Shown: piece by piece, positions 1 to 9,283 of the stretch
How positions within the stretch are numbered: the first letter of the stretch is position 1
How the letters are laid out: every line of letters begins with the position of its first letter
Assembly (NCBI GenBank): GCA_031550325.1
Contig: JAVBOR010000032.1
Coordinates: 1-44,625, forward strand
From: JAVBTT01 sp031550325
Lineage (GTDB): Bacteria > Bacillota > Clostridia > Oscillospirales > UBA929
Length of the DNA stretch: 44,625 bases
Reading direction: 5' to 3'
Program-made: the position numbers and the translations under genes
Notes under the pieces: generated by a model
What the model was told of the DNA's origin: nothing
The model's input: only the letters and a program-made list of their open reading frames with translations
The model's database searches: none

Positions 1-672
1 AACAGCACGTCGTACCGGGCGAACTGCGTCTCCTCATAGTCGCCGTCCACCGTTTTCCAGTCCACAAAGCGGTCGAATCCGGCGGTGATGGTGCCGACCT
101 TTGAGTCGATGAGGTCGCTGATGACGCAGAAGGCGTTATAGATAAAGAGGGAGGGAATCTCCTTCATGTAGTTCTTGATTTGGCGGTAGCCGTCGAAAAA
201 ATCGGTGTCCTCGCGCATACAGGTCTTGAGCTCGACCACCACGAGGGGCAGACCGTTGACAAACACCACCACGTCGGGGCGCTTGGTCTCGTTTTCGACG
301 ATTGTCCACTGGTTTATGGCGTGGAAAGTGTTGTTGTTCGGGTTTTGATAGTCGATAAGGCGGACAAGCTCGTGCCTTGTCTCGCCGTTTTTTTGATATG
401 TGACCTCCATGCCGTTTTGCAGCCAGTTCGTGAACCGCTTGTTCTGCTGCACCAGTGTGCCGCTCTCCATATGGGTGAGCTTATAAAGCGCCTCGTCCAT
501 AGCCTGCCTGTCCGCCTTCGGGTTGATGCGCGGCAGCCGCTCGGCGAGGGCGTCCATATACAGCGGGCAGCGAAAATCGCGCACGATGTCCGGGCCGTAC
601 AGGCGCGTATAGCCCAGCTCCTCGAGGAGCTCCATCACGGCGTTTTCGTAGTTTTGTTCAAGGAAGGACATG
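1..672 (-). CDS. hsdR: Type I restriction enzyme R subunit (HsdR), N-terminal part
   Basis: Translocating and cleaving subunit of a type I restriction-modification enzyme. The 224 visible residues are the N-terminal nuclease domain; the gene runs off the left window edge, so the helicase domains are not seen. A nuclease core is readable: a conserved Asp in RPDVVVFVNG followed by VVVELKT, the E-x-K of a PD-(D/E)xK nuclease, then the DTDFFDGYRQIKNYM stretch typical of HsdR. The ATG at 672-670 is preceded by GAGGTGA with a five-base gap. It lies four bases behind the DUF559 stop, so it is last in the HTH-hsdM-hsdS-DUF559-hsdR transcription unit. The family assignment is firm; activity cannot be judged from a fragment. 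Confidence 0.93.
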
Positions 673-676
673 GCGG

Positions 677-1033
677 TCACCTCGTGTTAGTAATTTCTTG
701 GTTAATATAGTCGCATACAGAAATAAAGTTTCTGTCAATATCGTCGTTTGAAAACCGCAGCACGGTCAAACCTGCGCCCTCTAAAAATCTTGTCCGTTCC
801 GCATCATATGCCAAGCCTTCTTGTGTATAGTGCTGGCTGCCATCAAGCTCAACAACAAGTCGGGCTTTATGGCAATAAAAATCGACGATAAAGCTGCCGA
901 TTGTCTTTTGCCGCTGGAAACGGACTGGGTATTTTGATAAAAAGTCGTACCACAGGTGCTTTTCCTGCGGGGTCATATCCCGACGCAGTTCTTTCGCGCG
1001 CGGTATCAACTTTTTGTTGTAGGGCAGTGACAT
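677..1033 (-). CDS. DUF559 (Vsr/endonuclease-fold) protein inside the RM operon
   Basis: A 118-residue protein of the DUF559 family, related in fold to the very-short-patch-repair (Vsr) and PD-(D/E)xK endonucleases. The N-terminal half has the family signature of LRRDMTPQEKHLWY, then FIVDFYCHKARLVVELDGSQH, where the Asp of VDF and the ELDG acidic pair sit in the nuclease core, followed by D-x-x-R-T-x-F-L and LRFSNDDI. Start ATG at 1033 has GGGAGGA eight bases upstream. It is placed between hsdS and hsdR, with hsdR starting four bases after its stop, so it is co-transcribed with the RM genes. Stand-alone DUF559 proteins are common next to DNA-modification genes, but the substrate is unknown. 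Nuclease function is inferred, not shown. Confidence 0.85.
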   Translation of the reverse strand: MSLPYNKKLIPRAKELRRDMTPQEKHLWYDFLSKYPVRFQRQKTIGSFIVDFYCHKARLVVELDGSQHYTQEGLAYDAERTRFLEGAGLTVLRFSNDDIDRNFISVCDYINQEITNTR

Positions 1034-1066
1034 GGTGTTTCCTCCCGTAAGGTTTCGCCGCTTGCG

Positions 1067-1112
1067 TACTCCCTCCGCCGCCTGCGGGCGGCACCTCCCT
1101 CAGAGAGGGAGG
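1067..1112. repeat. REP-like palindromic element downstream of hsdS
   Basis: Two adjoining palindromes: a GC-rich hairpin with arms CGCCGCC and GGGCGGC around TGC, and CTCCCTC/GAGGGAG pairs around CTCAGAGA. Similar strings are a familiar kind of dispersed short repeat in gut Clostridia (general recollection, not searched). It overlaps the first 85-bp copy that continues into hsdS. Confidence 0.55.
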
Positions 1113-1265
1113 CAGGGTTTAGTCCCCTTCGCTGAAGGGGATGTCGGCATCGCCGACAGGGGGAGTTATCTCCCCGCTCATCCCTCAGAGAGGGAGGCAG
1201 GGTTTAGTCCCCCTCGCTGAAGGGGATGTCGGCATCGCCGACAGGGGGAGTTATCTCCCCGCTCA
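1096..1265. repeat. 85-bp tandem duplication covering the hsdS 3' end
   Basis: Two head-to-tail copies, 1096-1180 and 1181-1265, identical except for one T/C difference (1127 versus 1212). The second copy contains the last codons and stop of hsdS; the first is outside the gene. The unit holds short palindromes (CCCCTTCGCTGAAGGGG and GTCGGCATCGCCGAC) and begins with the CCCTCAGAGAGGG core of the neighbouring REP-like element. The period is not a multiple of three, so expansion changes what follows the stop but not the encoded protein. Confidence 0.9.
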
Positions 1266-2383
1266 TCAACTTGGGAAGCAGGGCGTCGCGGACGGCGGCG
1301 AGGGTGCGGGATTGCTTTTGGGTATGACCTAAAGCCTTAAATATTGGTGAAACTATTAATTCGAAGTCATTGTATATTTCATTTGGTGCAATAATAACCG
1401 GAAGATTATTGAGAATGTCTGTTGTCATACTTGGAACTGCCGAGCCTGCGTTCATGGAAGCCAAATCCCAGTCACACACAAAGTAGTAGACAAACTTTGC
1501 TATATTGGGTTGATTCATTTCAGTATAAAACATGGTGTCTACTGTCCAGAATGGCTCATTAATGTATATGACATTGTTTAATGTGCCCTTTCTCGGAATA
1601 AGCACAGATTCTTTGTCATATAGAGCTTTTTCCGCATAACGCATTATGCCGCCTGAACCATAAACTGGGATGTTTCCATCGGCTAAACGCTTATGGTCTT
1701 TCCCGTATTTTACATTGACAAGCTCCCCCAATTTCCCCACTCGCCAGCCCTTCGGAATCATCCCTAACTCGCTGTCAATAAACTCGCCGTCTTGGAACGG
1801 CTCAAAATCCACAAACCAGCTTTTGAAGATGGCTTGCGCCTGTGCCTCCAGATTGGCGTTGATTTTGTTGTTCAGCTCGATTTTGTCGTCAAGGCAAGAG
1901 AGCGTGGAGGCAATGGCGCGCTGCTCGGGGAGCGAGGGGCATGTTACGGGCATTTGCCTTAGTGCGCCTAAGGGGACATAGCCTTGTGTAGAGCCTCTCA
2001 ACTGCGACTGTATATATTCTTTAGATTTTGGACTAAGCAAATAATATTTCAACCATTCACTTTTTTGCTTGTCTCCGCCCATTTTGAAAAGTCCCACATT
2101 CTTAATGGCATAATCCGGATGTAAATTTTTTTCCTGATATATTTTCCCAATAGTGCCTATCATGCTAAACAAAATATCCCATTGGTCAACCTTGCTTCTT
2201 TCAATAACTTGAAGATAATCTGACATGGAAATCCTATAGGCACTATTAAAATCCAAAGTATAATCTTGTAAATGTTTAGAGGTGATTAAGAATCTGCTTT
2301 CTTTTGAGTCAGTCTGTTTTGGGGAATCATGTGTACCATCCCGTACAGACAAGCAATAGTTTTCTGCGGCAACTTCCTTCCAC

Positions 2384-2394
<11 letters not shown>
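1204..2394 (-). CDS. hsdS: Type I restriction specificity subunit HsdS
   Basis: DNA sequence-recognition subunit of the type I RM enzyme, 396 residues from ATG 2394. Two target-recognition halves are visible. The first ends with PLGALRQMPVTCPSLPEQRAIASTLSCLDDKIELN, the conserved helical spacer. The second begins at LGMIPKGWRVGKLGELVNVKYGKDHK and ends with ALLPKLMSGEI. The ATG overlaps the hsdM 3' end by 11 bases, showing translational coupling; a TTG six bases earlier is possible. The last 15 residues (TPPVGDADIPFSEGD) follow the place where the family normally ends and are encoded by the 85-bp repeat, so the C-terminal tail looks repeat-derived. No inverted hsdS fragments for phase variation are seen nearby. 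Confidence 0.93.
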
Positions 2395-3886
<1,492 letters not shown>

Positions 3887-3888
3887 TA

Positions 3889-4086
3889 TTACTTCTCCTC
3901 TGTCTGTTTGGTTTTGCATTCGCACTTCAGCCGCGCATCGGTCGGCTTAGCCGTGCCCTTCGGCAGCAGCCATGTGTGCCCGGCTTTCATCGCGCCGGGG
4001 ATGCGCCCTTCGTCGCAAAGTATGGCGACACGGCGCTGTGAAATGCCCCAGCTTTCCGCGGCTTCTTTTGTAGTCATAATATCCAT
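3889..4086 (-). CDS. Small MerR/excisionase-type HTH protein leading the RM operon
   Basis: A 65-residue protein beginning MDIMTTKEAAESWGISQRRVAILCDEGRIPGA, a winged-helix DNA-binding pattern of the MerR/excisionase (helix_turn_helix_17) kind: TTKEAAE helix, GIS turn, RRVAILC recognition helix and a wing ending in TWLLP. The tail is basic and Lys/Glu-rich. ATG 4086 is preferred over an upstream GTG because GAGGT lies six bases before it. The gene precedes hsdM by two bases. Such proteins are often found ahead of type I RM genes; a role as operon regulator is inference. It is not homologous in sequence to classical RM controller (C) proteins. Confidence 0.75.
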   Translation of the reverse strand: MDIMTTKEAAESWGISQRRVAILCDEGRIPGAMKAGHTWLLPKGTAKPTDARLKCECKTKQTEEK

Positions 4087-4114
4087 AAGCACACCTCAAC
4101 AAAATATTACATCC

Positions 4115-4143
4115 ATTATATTCGGATAAGGGAACAAAAACAA
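4115..4143 (-). promoter_or_regulatory. Sigma-A type promoter of the RM operon
   Basis: -35 TTGTTT (4143-4138), 17-base spacer, perfect -10 TATAAT (4120-4115). The expected start is near 4108, about 22 bases before the HTH ATG, so the leader is very short. Confidence 0.75.
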
Positions 4144-4258
4144 GGGTTAAACCGCAGTATTTCGACAGCGGAGTTACTCTGACATCAGTCACCAACATGG
4201 TGGGTTTTATTTTACAACGCATATGGCGTAAATACAGGCTCAACATTCTTTGAATATT

Positions 4259-4282
4259 GTTCCATATCAAGTGATATGGAAC
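4259..4282. repeat. 24-bp perfect palindrome upstream of the RM promoter
   Basis: Arms GTTCCATATCA (4259-4269) and TGATATGGAAC (4272-4282) around AG. It lies about 115 bases upstream of the RM -35 element. It could be a protein-binding operator or a remnant of the mobile element; no T-run follows on either strand, so it is not a terminator. Confidence 0.7.
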
Positions 4283-4399
4283 CGCATAAAACGTGTGACA
4301 GCTATACGCTGCCGCCTCTTACATTTACCCTCGTTTTTGGGCTCTAATGATCGTTTCTAAAAACGACCTCTTCTTAAGAAAATATAAAGTCACTCTCGT

Positions 4400-4439
4400 A
4401 AAAACGGTCGAATCCGGCTAAAAACGGGCGATTTCGGCT
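4400..4439. repeat. 20-bp tandem repeat with AAAAACGG core
   Basis: Two adjacent 20-base units, 4400-4419 and 4420-4439, both starting AAAAACGG and ending CGGCT, with three differences. Related AAAAACG motifs lie at 4358-4366 and 4604-4613 on the plus strand and, inverted, at 4331-4339 and 4532-4541. Confidence 0.65.
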
Positions 4440-5175
4440 AATCCGTATCTGTCCCGTCGTTTCTTGTTACTCTCTGCTCATCAGCACAGTTTATCGCAGT
4501 TTCTTGCAAACCGTCTCAGCCTCTTATCAGGGTCGTTTTTAGCCCACTTACACCCCTCTCAGCCACCCCGCCGCAAACCCTTGCTATCACTGGGTTTCAG
4601 CCCCAAAAACGACACTTGGCGCGGCTCCGGCTACGCCGAATCACGTTTGCATACACGCTACATATCGTGCCCACTCTTTACCCTTTTTTAACCCTCTCCT
4701 ACGTTCTCTCTTTCTTTCCCGAGATAAAACCGTCCAACGCCGGAAAGCACTTCAGTCATCACAGTCGCCCCGCCCCTCTCTGAATGCTGCCAGCCGACAC
4801 CTGCCCTAACGCCCAATCTCTCCAGCAGCTGTATCGCCTTAAACAAACAGCGCTCCCAACGCAGAAGCCATCAATTGTCCCAACTCACCAACACATGAAA
4901 GCCACGCTGGACAAACGCCCGCACCGCTGCGTTTCGCCTGAAACATATGGGCCGCGGGAGCATTGTTTGAGCTCTGCGAGCCTGACTTTGGGCTTCGCAT
5001 GAAGAAAAGACGTTGTTTTATCTCTTTATTCAACTCAGATTGAGCTGAATCAGCCGTCCCCGGGACTCGCGTAGCCAAAAAGCCCTACACAGTGTATGTA
5101 TTTGCCATACAAATGCGCAGTTAAACCTCGGGCTATCTCCAGCTCATCTCATTGTTCCGACCCGCAGCCCAGTGA

Positions 5176-6530
5176 AAGGATTTATCCCGCTTGGGCCGCA
5201 ACTATGTAATGACCGTGCAGTACACGGATTTCTTCTTCCCCGAACACGGAGTACGCTATGTGGCGGTCAACGACAGCTGCGATAGCGATAAGGATGACAA
5301 CGACATTGCCCCTTTCAAGAATATCCTGAACGAAATGTACGCAAAGGACATATCCAAAAAGGTTCGTTCTATGCGACAAACCAGTGCCAAGCATGGGAAG
5401 TTCATGGGGAGCAAGCCACCATACGGCTATGTCAAATCCGAGGAAAACAAGCATCAGCTTGTCATAGACCCACCCGCCGCTGAAATCGTCAAGCGATTGT
5501 TCCGTGAGTTTGCCGGAGGTGACACAGGACGAAATATCGCCTCCAAGCTGAACGCCGAGGGCGTGGACACTCCCGCCGTGTATTACTTCAAACAGACCGG
5601 AAAACGCGCCACTCGCGGCGATAACTGCCAGCAATGGGGAAGCGCAACGATTATCCAACTGCTGAAAAATCAAGTCTACATCGGCAACATGGTACAATGC
5701 AAACGCAAGGTTTCCTCTTTCAAGACGAAAAAACGGCTTGTGAACTGCCCTGACGATTGGGTAATCGTTGAGGACACGCACGAGGCGCTCGTAGACAGCT
5801 ACACATGGGATTGTGTCCAGAGACGCATGGAGAACACCAAACGCGCTCCATCCAATCATGCTATCAAGGTTGACAGCGCAGATGAAATCAATCTTTTCTC
5901 AGGGATTATCCGATGTGCTGACTGCGGTGCGGCGATGGCGTTTGTTCGCAGAGAGCGAAAAAACGGCATAGACAAGATGATTTACCGTTGCAGTCGTTAC
6001 AATAACAGCGGCAAGAATACCTGCTCAACACACACCATCGACGCTGAACTGTTGGAATACATCATCTTGAAAGACATTCAACGCCACGCCGAGGCGGCTA
6101 TCAAGGACGAGAGCCTGTTGCTTGACCGATTGCTTTCATTTTCAGGGCAGGAGCGGCAAAATGAAAAGGCCGCACAGGAAAAGACCCTGCGCGACGCGAA
6201 AAGCCGCATATTGTTTATTAAGGACGCAAGCAAGCGATTATTTGAGGAAAAGATTACTGGCAATGTGCCGGACAGCTTTTCAAGAAAATGTTTGCAGATT
6301 ACGAGCGGGAGCTATCAGAGCTTGAGGAAAGGGCGGCAGACATTCGGCGCGGAATGCAGGAGGACGAGAGCGGCGAGGACGATGTAGCACGATGGCTGGA
6401 ACTGATTATGGAGTGCGCGGCGATTGACAAGCTCGACCGGGCGTCAGCGTTCCAACTCATCGATCATGTAGCGGTGCATGAGCAGTTAGAGGACTGCGGC
6501 ATACGGACGCAGAGCGTTCAAGTCAAGTAA
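5176..6530 (+). pseudogene. Decayed Tn4451/TnpX-type large serine recombinase
   Basis: Remnant of a large serine recombinase of the TnpX/TndX kind. Homology starts exactly at KDLSRLGRNYVMT (5176), directly behind an in-frame TGA at 5173-5175, so the N-terminal part of the resolvase domain with the catalytic Ser is missing. The Recombinase domain (KPPYGYVKSEEN, NIASKLNAEGVDTP, IIQLLKNQVYIGNMVQCK) and the zinc-ribbon (IRCADCG with a later CSTH) follow. Near 6285 the frame shifts: one A is missing from an A-run (AGAAAATG), and the proper continuation MFADYERELSELEERAADIRRGM resumes in the next frame. The end reads SVQVK-stop-NFVGCLS, so a TAA interrupts the usual C-terminus at 6528-6530, with a second stop at 6549-6551. 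The protein cannot be active. Confidence 0.9.
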
Positions 6531-6563
6531 AACTTTGTGGGATGTTTAAGCTGAAAAGGGCCG

Positions 6564-6603
6564 GAAAAAGCATTAGTGACCACGATAAACGCGGTCACTA
6601 ATG
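6564..6603 (-). terminator. Intrinsic terminator of tRNA-Ser
   Basis: Read on the minus strand: perfect 11-bp stem CATTAGTGACC / GGTCACTAATG (6603-6593 and 6581-6571) with an 11-base loop, then CTTTTTCC. It begins three bases behind the tRNA CCA. Confidence 0.85.
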
Positions 6604-6606
6604 GAT

Positions 6607-6698
6607 TGGCGGAGAAGAGGAGATTCGAACTCCTGCACCGGTTTCCCGGCCTACGCCCTTAGCAGGGGCGCCTCTTCGACCTACTTGAGTACTTCTCC
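6607..6698 (-). tRNA. tRNA-Ser(GCT)
   Basis: Class II tRNA with a long variable arm. The acceptor stem GGAGAAG (6698-6692) pairs with CTTCTCC (6617-6611), followed by G and an encoded CCA (6609-6607). The anticodon loop CTGCTAA has anticodon GCT; the T-loop is TTCGAAT. It has its own promoter and terminator and borders the recombinase pseudogene. Confidence 0.96.
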
Positions 6699-6740
6699 AA
6701 GTCGAAAGCTGTCTTTATTAACGGACAAACACGCCTCATT

Positions 6741-6768
6741 ATTGTACCACATTTTTTTGCGCTGTCAA
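6741..6768 (-). promoter_or_regulatory. Promoter of tRNA-Ser
   Basis: -35 TTGACA (6768-6763), 16-base spacer containing an A-run, -10 TACAAT (6746-6741). It lies about 40 bases upstream of the tRNA 5' end. Confidence 0.85.
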
Positions 6769-6826
6769 GTGTAGGATTCCAATCGGAACGTAACAAGTCG
6801 TTTTTCATTTGGGCCCGCACCCCTGC

Positions 6827-7756
6827 TCACAGAAGCCCTTTCCTTTTGAGTAGCACAAAGAGCATGCCCATGACGGCCAGGGAAACTGCTCCCGGAAACC
6901 ATGCGCTGTTAAACGGTAAAAAGTGCTCAAATCCCACATTCATCCCGTAAAAGCTGAACACAATATTGGGAACAGTAATCAGAATCGTGATACTCGTAAG
7001 CACCTTCATGGTGACGTTTAAGTTGTTGGAGATGACCGACGCGAACGCGTCCATCGTCCCCGACAGAATCGAGCTGTAAATGTTGGCCATCTCAATGGCC
7101 TGATGGAACTCGATCAACACGTCTTCCAAGAGATCCTGGTCATCCTCGTACAGCTTGATCACGCGTCCGCGCGAAAGCTTCTCCAGCGTCCCCTCGTTGG
7201 CCTTGAGCGACGTTGTAAAATACACCAGCGATTTTTCCAAAACCAGCAGCTGGATCAGCTCTTTATTCTTCTGCGATTTATAGAGCTGGCGCTCCACATA
7301 GCTTGAGATCTTTTCGATCTGGCGCAGATACTGCAGGTATCGCGTAGCCACGCGAAGCAGCAGCGTGAGAATAAACTGTGTTCTGTGGCTCGTGTTGATG
7401 CCCCTGACAAGCCCGTCGGCGACCTCCTGCACGGGCGACACCTCTTTCAGGCACACCGTGACCATGCAGTCTCCGGCGACAACGATGCCAAGCGGCAGCG
7501 TGGAATAGGTCACCGCACCGTCCTTTTCGGCCGAAGGCGCGTCGACAATGATCAAAACCTGCCCATCCTCGGCCTCAATGCGCGAGGTCTCCTCTTCGTC
7601 AAGCGCCGAGAGAAGAAAGGACCGCTCTATGTTCAGCTGCCCGGCGACAACGTCGATCTCCGAATCCGTGGGCTTGACCATGTTGATCCAGCAGCCCTCA
7701 CTGATTTCGTTTTGTTCAACCATTCGGCTGTCTATTGTCTTATAAATCGAAAGCAT
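6827..7756 (-). CDS. corA: CorA-family divalent cation (Mg2+) transporter
   Basis: Integral membrane channel for Mg2+ or related divalent ions, 309 residues. The long N-terminal cytoplasmic domain (about 1-240) is followed by two membrane helices near the C-terminus. The signature YGMNV, the family GMN selectivity motif, lies at the end of the first helix (VLTSITILITVPNIVFSFYGMNV); the second helix is followed by the basic end KRKGLL. The start ATG 7756 has AAGGAG nine bases upstream; a start nine codons earlier would lack this. It is a single-gene unit between ftsZ and tRNA-Ser. A perfect hairpin lies in its leader. The ion cannot be fixed from sequence. Confidence 0.93.
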   Translation of the reverse strand: MLSIYKTIDSRMVEQNEISEGCWINMVKPTDSEIDVVAGQLNIERSFLLSALDEEETSRIEAEDGQVLIIVDAPSAEKDGAVTYSTLPLGIVVAGDCMVTVCLKEVSPVQEVADGLVRGINTSHRTQFILTLLLRVATRYLQYLRQIEKISSYVERQLYKSQKNKELIQLLVLEKSLVYFTTSLKANEGTLEKLSRGRVIKLYEDDQDLLEDVLIEFHQAIEMANIYSSILSGTMDAFASVISNNLNVTMKVLTSITILITVPNIVFSFYGMNVGFEHFLPFNSAWFPGAVSLAVMGMLFVLLKRKGLL

Positions 7757-7781
7757 AAAACAGTTCTCCTTACAGTTGAAC

Positions 7782-7804
7782 ATTCCCCGCCAAAGGCGGG
7801 GAAT
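7782..7804 (-). promoter_or_regulatory. Perfect hairpin in the corA leader
   Basis: Ten-base arms ATTCCCCGCC and GGCGGGGAAT with a three-base loop, ending about 12 bases upstream of the corA Shine-Dalgarno. There is no U-run after it. It might affect mRNA stability or translation. No M-box (ykoK) riboswitch features were recognised. Confidence 0.5.
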
Positions 7805-7850
7805 CAGGCTGGTGATACTACCCTTCGCACTTACGTGCTATAACTGTTTT

Positions 7851-7950
7851 GCGTCTGGCCTGACGGCATAACCTGCAGGTTCTCGCCAAACCAAAGATAC
7901 AAAAAGACTGAAACACAGGGCTTTCCCGGATTCACTCAGGGAAAGCCCAT
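7851..7950 (-). repeat. Dispersed ~95-bp intergenic repeat, copy behind ftsZ
   Basis: Begins with a hairpin of arms GGGCTTTCCC and GGGAAAGCCC around TGAGTGAATCC (7948-7918), then GTGTTTCAGTCTTTTT and ends with ACCTGCAGG, GCCGTCAGGC and GAC. The segment aligns along almost its whole length with 22839-22935 on the plus strand. The hairpin followed by TCTTTTT could end ftsZ transcription. Confidence 0.8.
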
Positions 7951-7982
7951 CTCGGCAAACCGCTTCGGAGATTTAATCCCCT

Positions 7983-8013
7983 TTTGTCAAAGGATCAAAG
8001 GTTCTTTGACAAA
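7983..8013 (-). terminator. Hairpin directly behind the ftsZ stop
   Basis: Arms TTTGTCAAAG and CTTTGACAAA around an 11-base loop that starts AACC, nine bases behind the ftsZ TAA. There is no U-run. It belongs to the same group as the hairpins behind mltG and ygiQ (shared TGTCAAAGARCC). Terminator or mRNA 3'-protection is inferred. Confidence 0.6.
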
Positions 8014-8021
8014 GCAGCCTA

Positions 8022-9134
8022 TTACTTCTTGTTGAAAATGCGGAATATGGACTCAAACGGATCCTCTTCAACCGGTTCTTCTTTGGGGGGCGGCGCGGGC
8101 GCTTCAGCGGGCTGTTCATGCCCCTGCGCTGCTTGTCCGCCCGCAGAGCGCGAGTAGAAGCTGCCGTCCTCAAGTTTGCTCTCTTCAAAGCCGGTAGCGA
8201 TAACGATCACGCGGATCTCGTCCTCCATGCTCTCGTCGATAGCCGCGCCAAAAATGATGTTGGCGTCGTGATGTACGGCGGCCTTGACCATATTCGCGGC
8301 GATCTCCACATCCTCCAGGCCCAGCTCGGGATCACCCGTCACATTGATGATCACGCCTCTGGCGCCGTTGATGGTCGTCTCGAGCAGAGGGCTCTGGATG
8401 GCCATCTTCGAGGCCTCCTCGGCCTTGTTCTTGCCCGCGGCACGACCTACGCCGATATGGGCGTAGCCGGCGTCGCGCATCACCGCGCTGACGTCGGCGA
8501 AGTCCAGGTTGATCAGCTGAGCGGTGTTGATGAGGTCGGAAATACTTTGAACAGCTTGCTTAAGCACGTCGTCGGCAATTCTAAAGCCGGTGGCAAAGGA
8601 GATCTTCTCCGTGGAGACAAGCTTGAGACGTTCGTTGGGAATGGTGATCAGGGAGTCCACGCGCGAGCGCAGCTCCTCTATGCCGGCCTCGGCCTGCTTC
8701 ATGCGGTGCGGCCCTTCAAAGTGAAAGGGCTTGGTGACAATGCCGACGGTCAGAATACCCATTTCACGCGCGATATCGGCCACAATCGGCGACGCGCCAG
8801 TTCCGGTACCGCCGCCCATTCCGGCTGCTATAAAGACCATGTCGGTGCCTTCAAGCAGTTTGGACATCATGGCGCGGCTTTCTTCCATCGACTTGCGACC
8901 GATTTCGGGATCACTGCCCGCACCCTTGCCGCCGGTCAACTTTTCCCCGATCTGTACCTTATGGGTGGCCAACGTCTTCTTAAGCGCCTGTTTGTCCGTG
9001 TTCACGGCGACAAACTCAGCCGACTGCACACCGGCCTCCATCATTCGGTTGACGACGTTGTTGCCGCCGCCGCCAATGCCAACGACTTTTATGCTAACAA
9101 CACTCTCTGTTCCGTTATCCAATTCAAAGCCCAC
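8022..9134 (-). CDS. ftsZ: Cell-division GTPase FtsZ
   Basis: Tubulin-like GTPase that polymerises into the Z-ring, 370 residues. GGGGNNV lies near residue 20, the tubulin signature GGGTGTG at about 107-113, and the T7 loop NLDFADVSAVM near residue 210. The GTG start 9134 is used with GGAGGG seven bases before it. The C-terminal linker is proline- and glutamate-rich, and the end reads EDPFESIFRIFNKK, which only loosely resembles the usual terminal peptide that binds FtsA/SepF. It is the last gene of the dcw cluster, separated from ftsQ by 185 bases holding its own strong promoter. No ftsA lies next to it. Confidence 0.98.
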   Translation of the reverse strand: MGFELDNGTESVVSIKVVGIGGGGNNVVNRMMEAGVQSAEFVAVNTDKQALKKTLATHKVQIGEKLTGGKGAGSDPEIGRKSMEESRAMMSKLLEGTDMVFIAAGMGGGTGTGASPIVADIAREMGILTVGIVTKPFHFEGPHRMKQAEAGIEELRSRVDSLITIPNERLKLVSTEKISFATGFRIADDVLKQAVQSISDLINTAQLINLDFADVSAVMRDAGYAHIGVGRAAGKNKAEEASKMAIQSPLLETTINGARGVIINVTGDPELGLEDVEIAANMVKAAVHHDANIIFGAAIDESMEDEIRVIVIATGFEESKLEDGSFYSRSAGGQAAQGHEQPAEAPAPPPKEEPVEEDPFESIFRIFNKK

Positions 9135-9283
9135 GCGGAACCCTCCAAATCATCAGTACATCTTAGGTTAGAATCTGTCAGCCGGTCTTGTATGAAACGT
9201 CCGTCCCGGCAGCACGGAAAAGGGGAGAAGATCCGCATTTTTTCAAACGTGTACGACGCTCAGCGGACTGAAAGACTTCATAT

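Larger units (their letters stand above)
4144..5175. other. About 1.0 kb without a recognisable gene
   Basis: No open frame here has a convincing start, ribosome-binding site or family signature. The longest frames are short and lack recognisable domains. The plus strand is pyrimidine-rich. It contains a 24-bp palindrome (4259-4282), a 20-bp tandem repeat (4400-4439) and six scattered copies of an AAAAACG-centred motif. The stretch ends abruptly where homology to the serine recombinase begins at 5176. It is most simply decayed mobile-element DNA. Confidence 0.6.

Noticed and set aside
4400..4439. CRISPR array
   Set aside because: Only two adjacent 20-base units with no spacers, and no cas genes in the window.
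4464..5078. Short frames on both strands in the region before the recombinase (4464-4691, 4784-5002, 4839-5078)
   Set aside because: No Shine-Dalgarno, no recognisable motif and irregular composition; treated as non-coding.
6280..6300. Possible programmed frameshift in the recombinase
   Set aside because: The A-run is short, no slippery heptamer with stimulatory structure was seen, and the gene has two further lesions, so decay is simpler.
6571..6603. Inverted repeat behind the recombinase as a recombination site
   Set aside because: Read on the other strand it is followed by CTTTTT directly behind tRNA-Ser, which makes it a normal tRNA terminator.
6607..6698. tRNA-Ser as the integration target of the RM/recombinase island
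   Set aside because: No duplicated 3' tRNA segment was noticed elsewhere in 1-6600, and large serine recombinases of this kind do not normally use tRNA genes.
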